Below, one piece after another: positions 54,574 through 63,029 of a stretch of 64,000 nucleotides of DNA. The position numbers and the translations under genes are program-made. Every line of letters starts with the position of its first letter. Position 1 is the first letter of the stretch. This DNA is from Chromatiales bacterium (GTDB lineage Bacteria; Pseudomonadota; Gammaproteobacteria; UBA6429; Thiohalophilaceae), in NCBI GenBank assembly GCA_027076325.1, contig JALTJZ010000070.1, forward strand, positions 62,001-126,000, written 5' to 3'. A model generated the notes under the pieces. That model was not told the DNA's origin, searched no databases, and worked only from the letters and a program-made list of their open reading frames with translations.

Positions 54574-54605
54574 ACTTTCACCAAAGTGGCCTCCTTCGCT
54601 TGATT

Positions 54606-54656
54606 GTTCTCTTAATGTTCTCTATGCTGGCTAAGTAGCAAGAACATTTAGAGAAC
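54606..54656. promoter_or_regulatory. Two inverted LexA boxes of the alphaproteobacterial type upstream of lexA
   Basis: GTTC-N7-GTTC lies at 54606-54620 and its reverse-strand form GAAC-N7-GAAC at 54642-54656, placed symmetrically around base 54631. GTTC-N7-GTTC is the LexA box known from alphaproteobacteria; the usual gammaproteobacterial CTGT-N8-ACAG is absent. The last copy ends 26 bases before the lexA start, so autorepression is likely. Confidence 0.78.
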
Positions 54657-54682
54657 TAATCGAGTAAAAGGCAGAACGCACA

Positions 54683-55309
54683 ATGAACCTGACCCAAACG
54701 GAAGTCAAAATCCATGACTTTATTCGCCGCTTTATCAACCAGCAAGGCCACAGCCCTACCCTGAAAGAAATCGGCGATGGCGTTGCCATTAAGTCTAAAG
54801 GCACAGTGCACCGCTATGTGAGTGCACTTAAAAGCAAGGGCGTATTGCAACATAACAGCCGGCAATGGCGCGGGCTAAGTTTAGCGGAAAACCAGATCGC
54901 GCCTTCGGCAGATAGCAATACCCGCCTCCCCTTTGTTGGCCGCATTGCCGCCGGTCAACCCATTGAAGCCATTACCGACATCACCGAAATCGACATTAAC
55001 GAGCTCCTTGTTGGCAAAAACAACAACCGCTATATGCTGCAAATCAAAGGCGACTCGATGATCGACCTCGGTATTTTAGATGGCGATATGGTCGTTATAG
55101 AACGCCGCGACACCGCCAAAAACGGCGACATTGTGGTGGCCTTAATCGACGAACAAAACGCCACCTTAAAACGCTTTCATTTAGAAACTGACGGGCAGGT
55201 TTTACTCATTCCCGCCAATGCCACCTTAACAGCACAGCAATATACAGCCGATCGGGTGCGTATACAGGGGATTTTAGTCGGGCAAATGCGGACTTACCAG
55301 ATTAGTTAA
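54683..55309 (+). CDS. lexA: SOS repressor LexA (divergent DNA-binding domain)
   Basis: A 208-residue repressor. The winged helix (residues 1-65) has GHSPTLKEIGDGVAIKSKGTVHRYVSALKSKGVL. Its SK-x-x-(I/V)-HR recognition helix is more like alphaproteobacterial LexA than the E. coli type. The peptidase domain is intact: cleavage site A90-G91, S125 in GDSMID and K163 in ATLKRF. The gene sits alone between metE and an ImmA/IrrE-type gene. Confidence 0.92.
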   Translation: MNLTQTEVKIHDFIRRFINQQGHSPTLKEIGDGVAIKSKGTVHRYVSALKSKGVLQHNSRQWRGLSLAENQIAPSADSNTRLPFVGRIAAGQPIEAITDITEIDINELLVGKNNNRYMLQIKGDSMIDLGILDGDMVVIERRDTAKNGDIVVALIDEQNATLKRFHLETDGQVLLIPANATLTAQQYTADRVRIQGILVGQMRTYQIS

Positions 55310-55517
55310 AAAACCAATGCCTGTGCTTATTAAGCTTTCAAGTCGCGGTTAATACAGATATTTGATACGGTTACATAATATGAAGTAAGAGTACATGTGA
55401 GACAGGTTTTGTCTATATCACTGTTAGGCTCACAAAAATTAGCCATGCAGATGATAATATATATTTATAGTGGTATAATAAATATAATTCAGTACAAAAT
55501 ACAAAGAGATAAATTCA

Positions 55518-56564
55518 ATGGCTACACCAATATTTGAGCAAATAATTGAAAGTAGGAGACTTTTACAAAATCCTTATGCCCATATGGAGGAACTAATTGA
55601 ATTTGGTGTATTAGAAGATAAAACCGTAAATACAGAAATATCCTTTAAAAACAATAGCATGAATACTAATCATAATACACCACTAAAGAATGGGCACCCT
55701 AAAATAGCTAAGATAGCAAATTCTAATTTAGTTCCAAGTCAAAGCGCCATGCAAGATCCATATACTCATACAACAGACAATGTACAAGCAATTTCTAGGT
55801 ATGCTTTATTTGGGAATCCGTATGCAAGTATTGATGAAAATGATACTAAGGTAAAAATTAATACTCAGGCTAAACAACATATTTCGCAGATTGAGCAAAT
55901 AGCGCGAGATTTCCAAAGAAAAATATGGGGACAACGTAATCAACTTTGGCCTAATGGTGTACCTACAAATCCTGTTGATTTGCTGGATCCTTCGGTAGCA
56001 TTTAATAGCATTGGGTATGATTATGATATATATGAAACTCTTGATGATTATTCAAATGGTGAAAACTTTAAAATTGCTGGGCTTATTGACCAATCAAATA
56101 AAAAAGCATATATCTCTAATCAATTTCCACTAGAAGTACAACGGTTTACATCTGCTCATGAATTAGGTCATGCTTTAATGCATCAAGGATCTGGAATGCA
56201 TAGAGACCGAGGTTTAGATGGTTCACCTATAAAAGGAAAAAAAGACAAAATAGAAATTGAAGCTGATAAATTTGCTGCTTTTTTCTTAATGCCAAGAAAT
56301 CTTGTAATACGTCGTTTTAAGGAACAATTTGGTGTAGGTACTTTTACCCTTAACGAAGATACTATATTTGCACTTGACCCCAGGGACAAGAAGAATTTAA
56401 TGGCGAATAAAAAAAACCTTCGTTTTATATCAAGAGTTCTAGCTGAAACTAATTATTATAATAACCAACATTTAGTTTCATTATCAAAACAATTTCGAGT
56501 CTCCGTTGAAGCAATGGCAATCCGTCTTGAAGAGTTAGGGTTGTTAGGGTTAATAAAAATTTAG
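55518..56564 (+). CDS. ImmA/IrrE-family metalloprotease with unusual N-terminal extension
   Basis: A 348-residue protein. The C-terminal two-thirds is an ImmA/IrrE (COG2856) domain: zinc motif HELGH at 214-218, the third-ligand region IEIEADKFAAFFLMP (E248) and a C-terminal HTH-like VSLSKQFRVSVEAMAIRLEELGLL. The first 110 residues are not a known HTH. They contain three short motifs, LLQNPYAHMEE, MQDPYTHTT and LFGNPYASIDE. Such proteases cleave repressors in mobile elements or respond to stress. The stretch is more AT-rich than its neighbours and was probably acquired. Confidence 0.82.
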   Translation: MATPIFEQIIESRRLLQNPYAHMEELIEFGVLEDKTVNTEISFKNNSMNTNHNTPLKNGHPKIAKIANSNLVPSQSAMQDPYTHTTDNVQAISRYALFGNPYASIDENDTKVKINTQAKQHISQIEQIARDFQRKIWGQRNQLWPNGVPTNPVDLLDPSVAFNSIGYDYDIYETLDDYSNGENFKIAGLIDQSNKKAYISNQFPLEVQRFTSAHELGHALMHQGSGMHRDRGLDGSPIKGKKDKIEIEADKFAAFFLMPRNLVIRRFKEQFGVGTFTLNEDTIFALDPRDKKNLMANKKNLRFISRVLAETNYYNNQHLVSLSKQFRVSVEAMAIRLEELGLLGLIKI

Positions 56565-56836
56565 TAATTATTCTTTCACCCATCACCCCAAGCATTAGAA
56601 GGCTAACACATATGAGCCGATCTCGAGTCAATAGACATAAGTAAACATTTTTTGATTATTTTCATAACCAAAAATAAAATCAATTAACAAGGCCATCAAT
56701 CAATAGGGTCAGAGTAAAATCCCTTTCTTGTGAATCCTTACAATGAATTTGGTAGCCATGGAGTTTTTATTCTGACACCAAACTACAACTGGTTCAGGCT
56801 TGAAAGTTAAAACTGTGCACAATGCCAATGCCTGGG

Positions 56837-56950
56837 TCATTGCGAAAGAACAACGTGACTGCGGCAATCTCTAGTTGATAACTTTTAACCATAAGATTGC
56901 CGCGTCAACACTGAAAAACAAGTATTTTTCAGTGTTTTCTCGCAATGACA
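56837..56950. repeat. Hairpin repeat with CATTGCGA ends and GCGGCAATCT core
   Basis: The left end TCATTGCGAAAG and the right end, whose complement is TGTCATTGCGAG, are inverted. Internal GCGGCAATCT (56871-56880) is mirrored by AGATTGCCGC (56894-56903). A 12-bp perfect stem AACACTGAAAAA/TTTTTCAGTGTT lies near the right end. This is the widespread CATTGCGAG...GCGGCAATCT style of bacterial intergenic repeat. Confidence 0.7.
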
Positions 56951-57008
56951 GACAACACTAAATTTCGAATCAATACTGAGGGAGAAGGCGCAATGAGTAT
57001 CAAAGCAA

Positions 57009-57044
57009 TCAATGGGGTCCAATCAATTACTCTGACCCCATTGA
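57009..57044. repeat. REP-like hairpin TCAATGGGGTC/GACCCCATTGA
   Basis: An 11-bp perfect stem, TCAATGGGGTC (57009-57019) and GACCCCATTGA (57034-57044), with a 14-base loop. Related single arms occur at 56700-56713 and 57789-57802. Such GGGGTCAGA words are typical of REP elements mobilised by RAYT transposases, but no RAYT gene is seen here. Confidence 0.7.
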
Positions 57045-57198
57045 TTCCACATTGATTCCACGTAGAACGGAGATCGGCTCCCTTTGCGGGAAGTCATTAT
57101 GTCTAGCTCTTAGAAATCATCAACTTATATCTCTGTTGCAATTCGATGTAATTACATTATAATTACTGTAATGTACATTTATTTATTGAGGTAGCACA

Positions 57199-57453
57199 AT
57201 GGCACATTTAGTTAAAATTGGTAATTCTCAAGGTATAAGAATACCTAAGCCACTGATAGAGCAAGCCCATCTTGAAGGAAAAGAACTTGATCTCCAGCTA
57301 GTAAATCAAGGCATTCTTGTTACACCTAGCAAAAAGCCAAGGGATGGATGGAAAAAAGCGATTGAAGCAATCCTTGCAAGCAAGGAAACAGAACAAACTG
57401 ACAATGAGTGGCTAGATGCTACATTAACGTCAGATGATGACCTGGAGTGGTGA
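57199..57453 (+). CDS. MazE/AbrB-type antitoxin
   Basis: An 84-residue antitoxin. The SpoVT/AbrB domain begins HLVKIGNSQGIRIPKPLIEQAHL, and the acidic tail ends EWLDATLTSDDDLEW, which should bind and block the toxin. SD GAGG precedes the ATG. Its stop overlaps the toxin start (TGATG), a translational coupling usual for toxin-antitoxin pairs. Confidence 0.9.
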   Translation: MAHLVKIGNSQGIRIPKPLIEQAHLEGKELDLQLVNQGILVTPSKKPRDGWKKAIEAILASKETEQTDNEWLDATLTSDDDLEW

Positions 57454-57776
57454 TGATATCCGTTTCTCGTTTTCAAGTTTGGCTCGTTAGCTTAAACCCA
57501 ACCAAAGGCAGCGAAATAAAAAAAACAAGGCCTTGCATTGTTATTTCACCAAATGAAATGGCAGCATTATCAACAGTTCTTGTTGCTCCTATGACCACTA
57601 AAGGTTTCGATTTTCCATGTAGAATCAAGTGCAATTTTAAAGGTAAAAACGGGTTAATGCTTTTAGATCAAATTAGAGCGGTTGATAAAAGTAGATTGGT
57701 AAAAAAGTTAGGTTCAATTGATGAAAATACTCAAATTGAGTTATGCAATATTTTGCAAGAGTTGTTCGCATATTAA
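57453..57776 (+). CDS. MazF/PemK-type mRNA interferase toxin
   Basis: A 107-residue ribonuclease toxin. ATG 57453 overlaps the antitoxin stop and has GGAG upstream. The N-terminal FQVWLVSLNPTKGSEIKKTRPCIVISPNE has the family's 'P..G.E....RP' catalytic pattern, and LMLLDQIRAVDKSRL is the typical second motif. It should cut mRNA in the cytoplasm when the antitoxin is lost. Located in a repeat-rich, probably acquired stretch. Confidence 0.9.
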   Translation: MISVSRFQVWLVSLNPTKGSEIKKTRPCIVISPNEMAALSTVLVAPMTTKGFDFPCRIKCNFKGKNGLMLLDQIRAVDKSRLVKKLGSIDENTQIELCNILQELFAY

Positions 57777-57805
57777 AATCGAGCTAAATCAATGGGGTCA
57801 GATAA

Positions 57806-57988
57806 ATGATTCATTTAGGCAGAGGAATTGTGGTACATAATACCTTTCTGTCTGACCTTCAAAACCGTGCAAATAAGGATCCATTTGTAGCAGGAAATCT
57901 GGTTAGTGCAGAAATTATTGAAATCACGCCTGTAAAAGCCGATAAACGCCTAAAATTTTTACTTAATCCAGGTAATTATCACGACTAA
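57806..57988 (+). CDS. Short ORF, not recognised
   Basis: A 60-residue frame that starts 4 bases after a TCAATGGGGTCAGA repeat word and ends before the MerR-controlled promoter at 58017. I do not recognise the product, and no convincing SD precedes it. It may be the remnant of a longer gene cut by the repeat, or not a gene at all. Confidence 0.25.
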   Translation: MIHLGRGIVVHNTFLSDLQNRANKDPFVAGNLVSAEIIEITPVKADKRLKFLLNPGNYHD

Positions 57989-58016
57989 AGACAGGAATAA
58001 TTTGTCAATATGCCAC

Positions 58017-58068
58017 TTGACTATCTACCGTTAACGTAAGATACTAATCTCTCGTTTACGTTAGATAG
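58017..58068 (+). promoter_or_regulatory. Probable MerR-controlled promoter of the HMA-like/TusA-like operon
   Basis: A -35 box TTGACT (58017-58022) is followed by an inverted repeat centred on CGTTAACG and candidate -10 boxes GATACT (17-bp spacing) or TACTAA (20-bp spacing). A longer dyad pairs CTATCTACCGTTAACG (58021-58036) with CGTTTACGTTAGATAG (58053-58068), 14 of 16 bases. AGGAG follows, 6 bases before the ATG at 58078. Autoregulation by the MerR gene of the operon is inferred. Confidence 0.6.
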
Positions 58069-58077
58069 GAGAATGCT

Positions 58078-58305
58078 ATGCAATTAACAGATGTGCTGAT
58101 CCATCTGGATCAAAAGATTGATGAAATAGAAAAAGAAAATCTGGTTGAGCAACTTCGTAATGTGGATGGTGTTATTGCTCCCCGGTTCACTAACGCAAAG
58201 GCACATTTACTTCTGATTGCCTATAATTCAGACACGACTAATTCCGCAACCTTGCTAAATAAGGTCAAGGATAAAGGCTACAACGCACAGCTTGTTGGCT
58301 TGTAA
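58078..58305 (+). CDS. HMA-like small protein lacking the CxxC metal site
   Basis: A 75-residue protein with the length and beta-alpha-beta-beta-alpha-beta pattern of heavy-metal-associated domains (VLIHLDQKIDEIEKENLVEQLRNVDGVIAPRF ... LLNKVKDKGYNAQLVGL), but the metal-binding M-x-C-x-x-C motif is missing and the protein has no cysteine at all. It may be a degenerate partner domain. First gene of a tight four-gene operon behind a MerR-type promoter. Confidence 0.65.
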   Translation: MQLTDVLIHLDQKIDEIEKENLVEQLRNVDGVIAPRFTNAKAHLLLIAYNSDTTNSATLLNKVKDKGYNAQLVGL

Positions 58306-58315
58306 GGGATAAGTT

Positions 58316-58543
58316 ATGGAATATACTCACTTTGTTGATATTAAAGGTATGTGTTGTTCTGCGCCGGTTATCCATTTAACAAAAGAGTTCAAGCAAATGA
58401 AATCCAATGATGTTGTATTGGCTGAATCGGATAAAGTGTCTATGTTAAAGGATATACCGGCATACTGCTTGTTAACTGGAAATACATTAATAAAACAGGA
58501 AGAAAAAGAGGGTCTTTTTCATTTCTGGATAAGAATAAAATAA
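58316..58543 (+). CDS. TusA-like small sulfur-carrier protein with altered active site
   Basis: A 75-residue protein with the TusA/SirA two-layer fold pattern: VDIKGMCCSAPVIHLTKEFKQMKSNDVVLAES and VSMLKDIPAYCLLTGNTLIKQEEKEGLFHFWI. In TusA the active motif is C-P-x-P; here it is C-C-S-A-P, so the second position is Cys rather than Pro. A further Cys lies in IPAYC. It probably carries sulfur or binds a metal. It stands 10 bp after the HMA-like gene and its stop abuts the merR start. Confidence 0.7.
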   Translation: MEYTHFVDIKGMCCSAPVIHLTKEFKQMKSNDVVLAESDKVSMLKDIPAYCLLTGNTLIKQEEKEGLFHFWIRIK

Positions 58544-59008
58544 ATGTCGATAGATTATTTAAAAATAGGTGAAGTCGCCGAACGACTTAGAATAACCGTG
58601 CGCACCATTCGCTATTATGAGGAAGAAGAACTTTTAGAACCTTATAGAACCCCTGGTGGTACGCGTTTATATTCAGAACAACATATCGCACGTTTAAAAG
58701 CAATTCTTCATCTTACGGAAAATGGTTTTTCCCTTGATGTAGTCAGGCTAATTGGAAAAACCCGGGAAAGCTGCGCAACCGGGAATGAGGGAAGCAAAGA
58801 AGTGTCAAATATTATAGGAAATTCAATCGCTGATATTGAAGAAAAACTTAATAATTTAAAAGCCTTAAAATCAGAACTGGCTGCCGCAAAGAAACAGGTG
58901 GAAAAATGCAAAGGTTGTAAAAATACACCCTCAAGCAAGGGCTGCCCAAAATGCCCGGTTAATAAAAACCTGAATAAAATTGAGATACTTAATCTTGTGT
59001 GGGAATAG
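58544..59008 (+). CDS. MerR family regulator with C-terminal cysteine cluster
   Basis: A 154-residue MerR regulator. The winged helix has KIGEVAERLRITVRTIRYYEEEELLEP. A coiled-coil helix (about 95-125) is followed by a Cys-rich end, CKGCKNTPSSKGCPKCPV, with four Cys in the pattern C-x2-C-x8-C-x2-C, plus C86 earlier. This could bind zinc or another soft metal, or an iron-sulfur cluster. It begins directly after the TusA-like gene and ends directly before the NTF2-like gene, so it is an operon-embedded regulator. Confidence 0.88.
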   Translation: MSIDYLKIGEVAERLRITVRTIRYYEEEELLEPYRTPGGTRLYSEQHIARLKAILHLTENGFSLDVVRLIGKTRESCATGNEGSKEVSNIIGNSIADIEEKLNNLKALKSELAAAKKQVEKCKGCKNTPSSKGCPKCPVNKNLNKIEILNLVWE

Positions 59009-59386
59009 ATGAATCAATCGACTGAGTTGCAAATTGAAGAATGTGAAAGCCGGCTAAAACAAGCGATGTTGCAGTCTGACATTTCTGTACTGGATGAATT
59101 GCTTGCAGCGGATCTTGTTTTTACCAACCATCTTGGGCAGCGTATGACGAAACAGGATGATATTGCAGCGCATAAATCAGGCATGCTAAAAATTGATGAG
59201 GTCACCCTTTCTCAGCCAGAGGTTAAAATATATGCTGATGTCGCCATTGTGTCTGTTCAAACACATATTTCAGGAAGTTTTGCTGAAAAAAAATCGGAGA
59301 ACGATTTTCGTTTTACCCGTGTTTGGCATCGAACAGCCGATAAAAACTGGCAGGTTGTTGTCGGGCATTCAAGCATTATAGTCTAA
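59009..59386 (+). CDS. NTF2-like (DUF4440/SnoaL-like) protein
   Basis: A 125-residue protein with the cone-shaped NTF2-like fold pattern: EECESRLKQAMLQSDISVLDELLAADLVFTNHLGQRMTKQDDI ... FRFTRVWHRTADKNWQVVVGHSSII. Members are small-molecule binders or enzymes, and this one has no assignable substrate. It abuts merR (TAGATG) and ends 5 bp before the convergent serS gene. Confidence 0.85.
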   Translation: MNQSTELQIEECESRLKQAMLQSDISVLDELLAADLVFTNHLGQRMTKQDDIAAHKSGMLKIDEVTLSQPEVKIYADVAIVSVQTHISGSFAEKKSENDFRFTRVWHRTADKNWQVVVGHSSIIV

Positions 59387-59391
59387 AATGG

Positions 59392-60669
<1,278 letters not shown>

Positions 60670-60720
60670 TTATAAACTACTTTTAAATTTTGGTTGGTCA
60701 ATTTACCCATAACGCGGGCA

Positions 60721-61029
60721 CTAATTTGTGTTCGCCGGCCAGGAAACAATATGCCCGGACTTGATAAAGGTATTTAAGTGCGCGATTATTTTCTCGACCT
60801 TGTCGGGCGAATCGAAGAATTCTACAACAACCGGCAAGTTAAGGGAAAGATCCATCAGGTTACTACCCAGAATTTCACCGGAGTCGCCATAACCTGCAAT
60901 ACCTCTAAATACAGTCACACCCTTGAGTTTATCCCAGTCGTGTAATTGCTTAATCAGGTTTTTAAGCTGCGCTTCACCTTCGGTCAGGTAAACACGCACC
61001 ATTATCACTGTTTTATCTGTGTCACTCAT
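60721..61029 (-). CDS. DUF190 domain protein
   Basis: A 102-residue protein, GlnB-like fold. ATG 61029 overlaps the crcB stop (ATGA) with AGGA upstream. The pattern MVRVYLTEGEAQLKNLIKQLHDWDKLKGVTVFRGIAGYGDSGEI matches DUF190, which is usually adjacent to crcB. It is likely a regulatory partner of the fluoride channel, but no function is proven. Confidence 0.88.
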   Translation of the reverse strand: MSDTDKTVIMVRVYLTEGEAQLKNLIKQLHDWDKLKGVTVFRGIAGYGDSGEILGSNLMDLSLNLPVVVEFFDSPDKVEKIIAHLNTFIKSGHIVSWPANTN

Positions 61030-61412
61030 AATTGCCGTCCTAAAATGATGCCTATCCAACTGCCCATAATGCAAAGTACCACACTTAGAATAACGTTTGT
61101 CAGGGCTTTTGATAGTTCACTGCTTTCTATAAGCAGCAATGTTTCAATTGAAAAAGTTGAGAAGGTGGTAAAAGCACCGAGCAAACCAACGATAATAAAA
61201 GCACGCCATTCAGGTGATAAATTAAGCCGTTCGATAAGCATGACATACGTTAGCCCCATTAAAAAGGAACCAATAACATTAACGGTTAAGGTACCATAGG
61301 GGAAATCCCGACTCATAAAACTGTGCACGCCATTGGATACTAAAAAACGCAGCACCGCACCGAGTGCGCCACCGGCAGCGATAAAGGCAAGTTGATTAAA
61401 AGCGAGGGTCAT
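61026..61412 (-). CDS. crcB: Fluoride channel CrcB (Fluc)
   Basis: A 128-residue membrane protein with four helices that exports fluoride as a dual-topology dimer. The signature GGALGAVLRFLVSNG near the N-terminus and GLLGAFTTFSTFSIE at about 76-90, with the pore phenylalanines and the central sodium site, are intact. It overlaps rarA by 4 bases and DUF190 by 4 bases. Confidence 0.95.
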   Translation of the reverse strand: MTLAFNQLAFIAAGGALGAVLRFLVSNGVHSFMSRDFPYGTLTVNVIGSFLMGLTYVMLIERLNLSPEWRAFIIVGLLGAFTTFSTFSIETLLLIESSELSKALTNVILSVVLCIMGSWIGIILGRQL

Positions 61413-62779
61413 GGTTGTTGTTTCTTTTCATTGTGTTTTTTATCAAGGCTTTTTAAATGCGCGAGTTTCTCTGCGATTTTTAATTCTAAACCACGCGCAA
61501 CCGGTTTGTAATACTGTTTTTGCGGCATTCCTTCAGGAAAGTAGTTTTCCCCTGCTGCATAGCCTTCCGGTTCATCGTGTGCGTAGCGATAATGCGTGCC
61601 GTAATCCAGATCTTTCATCAATTTAGTTGGCGCATTACGTAAATGTAATGGCACTTCCAGCGAGCCATACTGTTTTGTGTCCTGCATGGCCTGGTTATAT
61701 GCTTTGTACACGGCATTACTTTTTGCGGCACTGGCGAGGTAGATAATGGCTTGTGCAATGGCCAGCTCGCCTTCCGGGCTGCCCAACCGTTCCTGCACTT
61801 CCCAGGCTTTCAGCGCAATATCCAGTGCCCGTGGGTCGGCATTGCCAATGTCTTCGCTGGCCATGCGGACGACGCGCCGTGCTATATATAAAGGATCACA
61901 GCCACCATCTATCATGCGTACAAACCAGTATAATGCCGCATCGGGTGCGGAGCCACGTACGGATTTATGCAGAGCCGATATCTGGTCGTAGAATGCTTCG
62001 CCTTTTTTATCAAATCGGCGTGCATCTTGCGAAAGCAAAGCGGCAAAGGTGTCTGCGGTTAAAGTCGCTGTGCCAGCATCGGTCTCTTCTGCAAGCTCGG
62101 AGGCAATTTCCAGCAGGTTTAAAATCTTACGTGCATCGCCATCAGCAACCTGGATTAATTGTTCACGTTGTTGTGCTGTTAATGACAAATGGCTATTGGC
62201 AATACCTAAAGCAGCATCGTTTAGGGCCTGGTCGATAACATCGTTAAGTGCGGCCGCGTCTAGTGACTTTAGAACATATACTCGTGCGCGTGATAACAAA
62301 GCATTGTTTAATTCAAATGACGGGTTCTCGGTTGTTGCGCCAATAAAGGTAACTGTACCGTCTTCGACATAAGGCAAAAAAGCATCCTGTTGTGATTTAT
62401 TAAAACGATGCACTTCGTCCACAAATAAAATACTTTGCCTGCCCTGCCCTTTTTTAATCTCCTGCGCCTGTGCAATGGCGGCACGAATATCTTTTACACC
62501 GGATAACACCGCCGACAAGGTTAAAAACTCGGCATCACAATAGTTTGCAATTAAACGTGCCAGTGTTGTTTTACCAGTACCGGGTGGCCCCCAGAAAATC
62601 ATTGAGTGCAAATTTCCCGCTTCTATCGCTTTGCGGAGCGGCTTTTCTTTTGCCAACAGATGTTGCTGACCGTGATAATGGTCGAATGAGTTAGGGCGAA
62701 GCCGGTCGGCTAACGGTTTGAATGCTAACGCCTGCTCTTCTGTTATTTGGGTGTTATATTCCGAAAATAAATCAGGCAT
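61409..62779 (-). CDS. rarA: Replication-associated recombination protein RarA (MgsA)
   Basis: A 456-residue AAA+ ATPase acting at stalled replication forks. Walker A is GPPGTGKTT at about 54-62 and Walker B is ILFVDEVHRFNKSQQD at about 105-120, followed by the sensor motif GATTENPSFELN and the C-terminal MgsA tetramerisation domain. The length matches the family. In most gammaproteobacteria it follows lolA directly; here the two are separated by fic and a small ORF. Confidence 0.95.
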   Translation of the reverse strand: MPDLFSEYNTQITEEQALAFKPLADRLRPNSFDHYHGQQHLLAKEKPLRKAIEAGNLHSMIFWGPPGTGKTTLARLIANYCDAEFLTLSAVLSGVKDIRAAIAQAQEIKKGQGRQSILFVDEVHRFNKSQQDAFLPYVEDGTVTFIGATTENPSFELNNALLSRARVYVLKSLDAAALNDVIDQALNDAALGIANSHLSLTAQQREQLIQVADGDARKILNLLEIASELAEETDAGTATLTADTFAALLSQDARRFDKKGEAFYDQISALHKSVRGSAPDAALYWFVRMIDGGCDPLYIARRVVRMASEDIGNADPRALDIALKAWEVQERLGSPEGELAIAQAIIYLASAAKSNAVYKAYNQAMQDTKQYGSLEVPLHLRNAPTKLMKDLDYGTHYRYAHDEPEGYAAGENYFPEGMPQKQYYKPVARGLELKIAEKLAHLKSLDKKHNEKKQQP

Positions 62780-62870
62780 AATTTATATTAATCTCTCTGG
62801 TTTTCCTACTGCTGCAATTTTGGCTCAAAATTGCTATAATTAGCTCATTGATATTACTGGAACGGTTGCA

Positions 62871-63029
62871 ATGAAAAGCCAATCTATAGCCCAAACAACT
62901 TCTCGGTCTTGTATCCTGCGTGCTGTGGCAAGCTCTACAGCTATCGAAACAGGTCAGCCTGTTGAAAAAATTGAAGCTATATTGAAAGCAAAAAAAAGTA
63001 AATTTCAAAGTTTGAAGCTCGCACGCTAA
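62871..63029 (+). CDS. Small 52-residue ORF opposite fic, unknown
   Basis: A plus-strand frame of 52 codons (starts MKSQSIAQTT, ends KFQSLKLAR) with a TATAAT box at about 62835-62840 and a weak SD (GGAACGG). The product is basic with a predicted helix in the second half (PVEKIEAILKAKKSKF). Its stop overlaps the end of the convergent fic gene by 4 bases. It is not a YhfG-type partner as far as I can see. A partner or antitoxin role is possible but unproven. Confidence 0.4.
   Translation: MKSQSIAQTTSRSCILRAVASSTAIETGQPVEKIEAILKAKKSKFQSLKLAR

Larger units (their letters stand above)
56565..57198. other. Repeat-rich intergenic region
   Basis: About 630 bases with no gene. It contains a TCAATAGGGTCAGA word (56700-56713), a hairpin element with CATTGCGA ends (56837-56950) and a second GGGGTC...GACCCC hairpin (57009-57044). 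This looks like a repeat-scarred insertion site between lexA/immA and the toxin-antitoxin pair. Confidence 0.65.
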
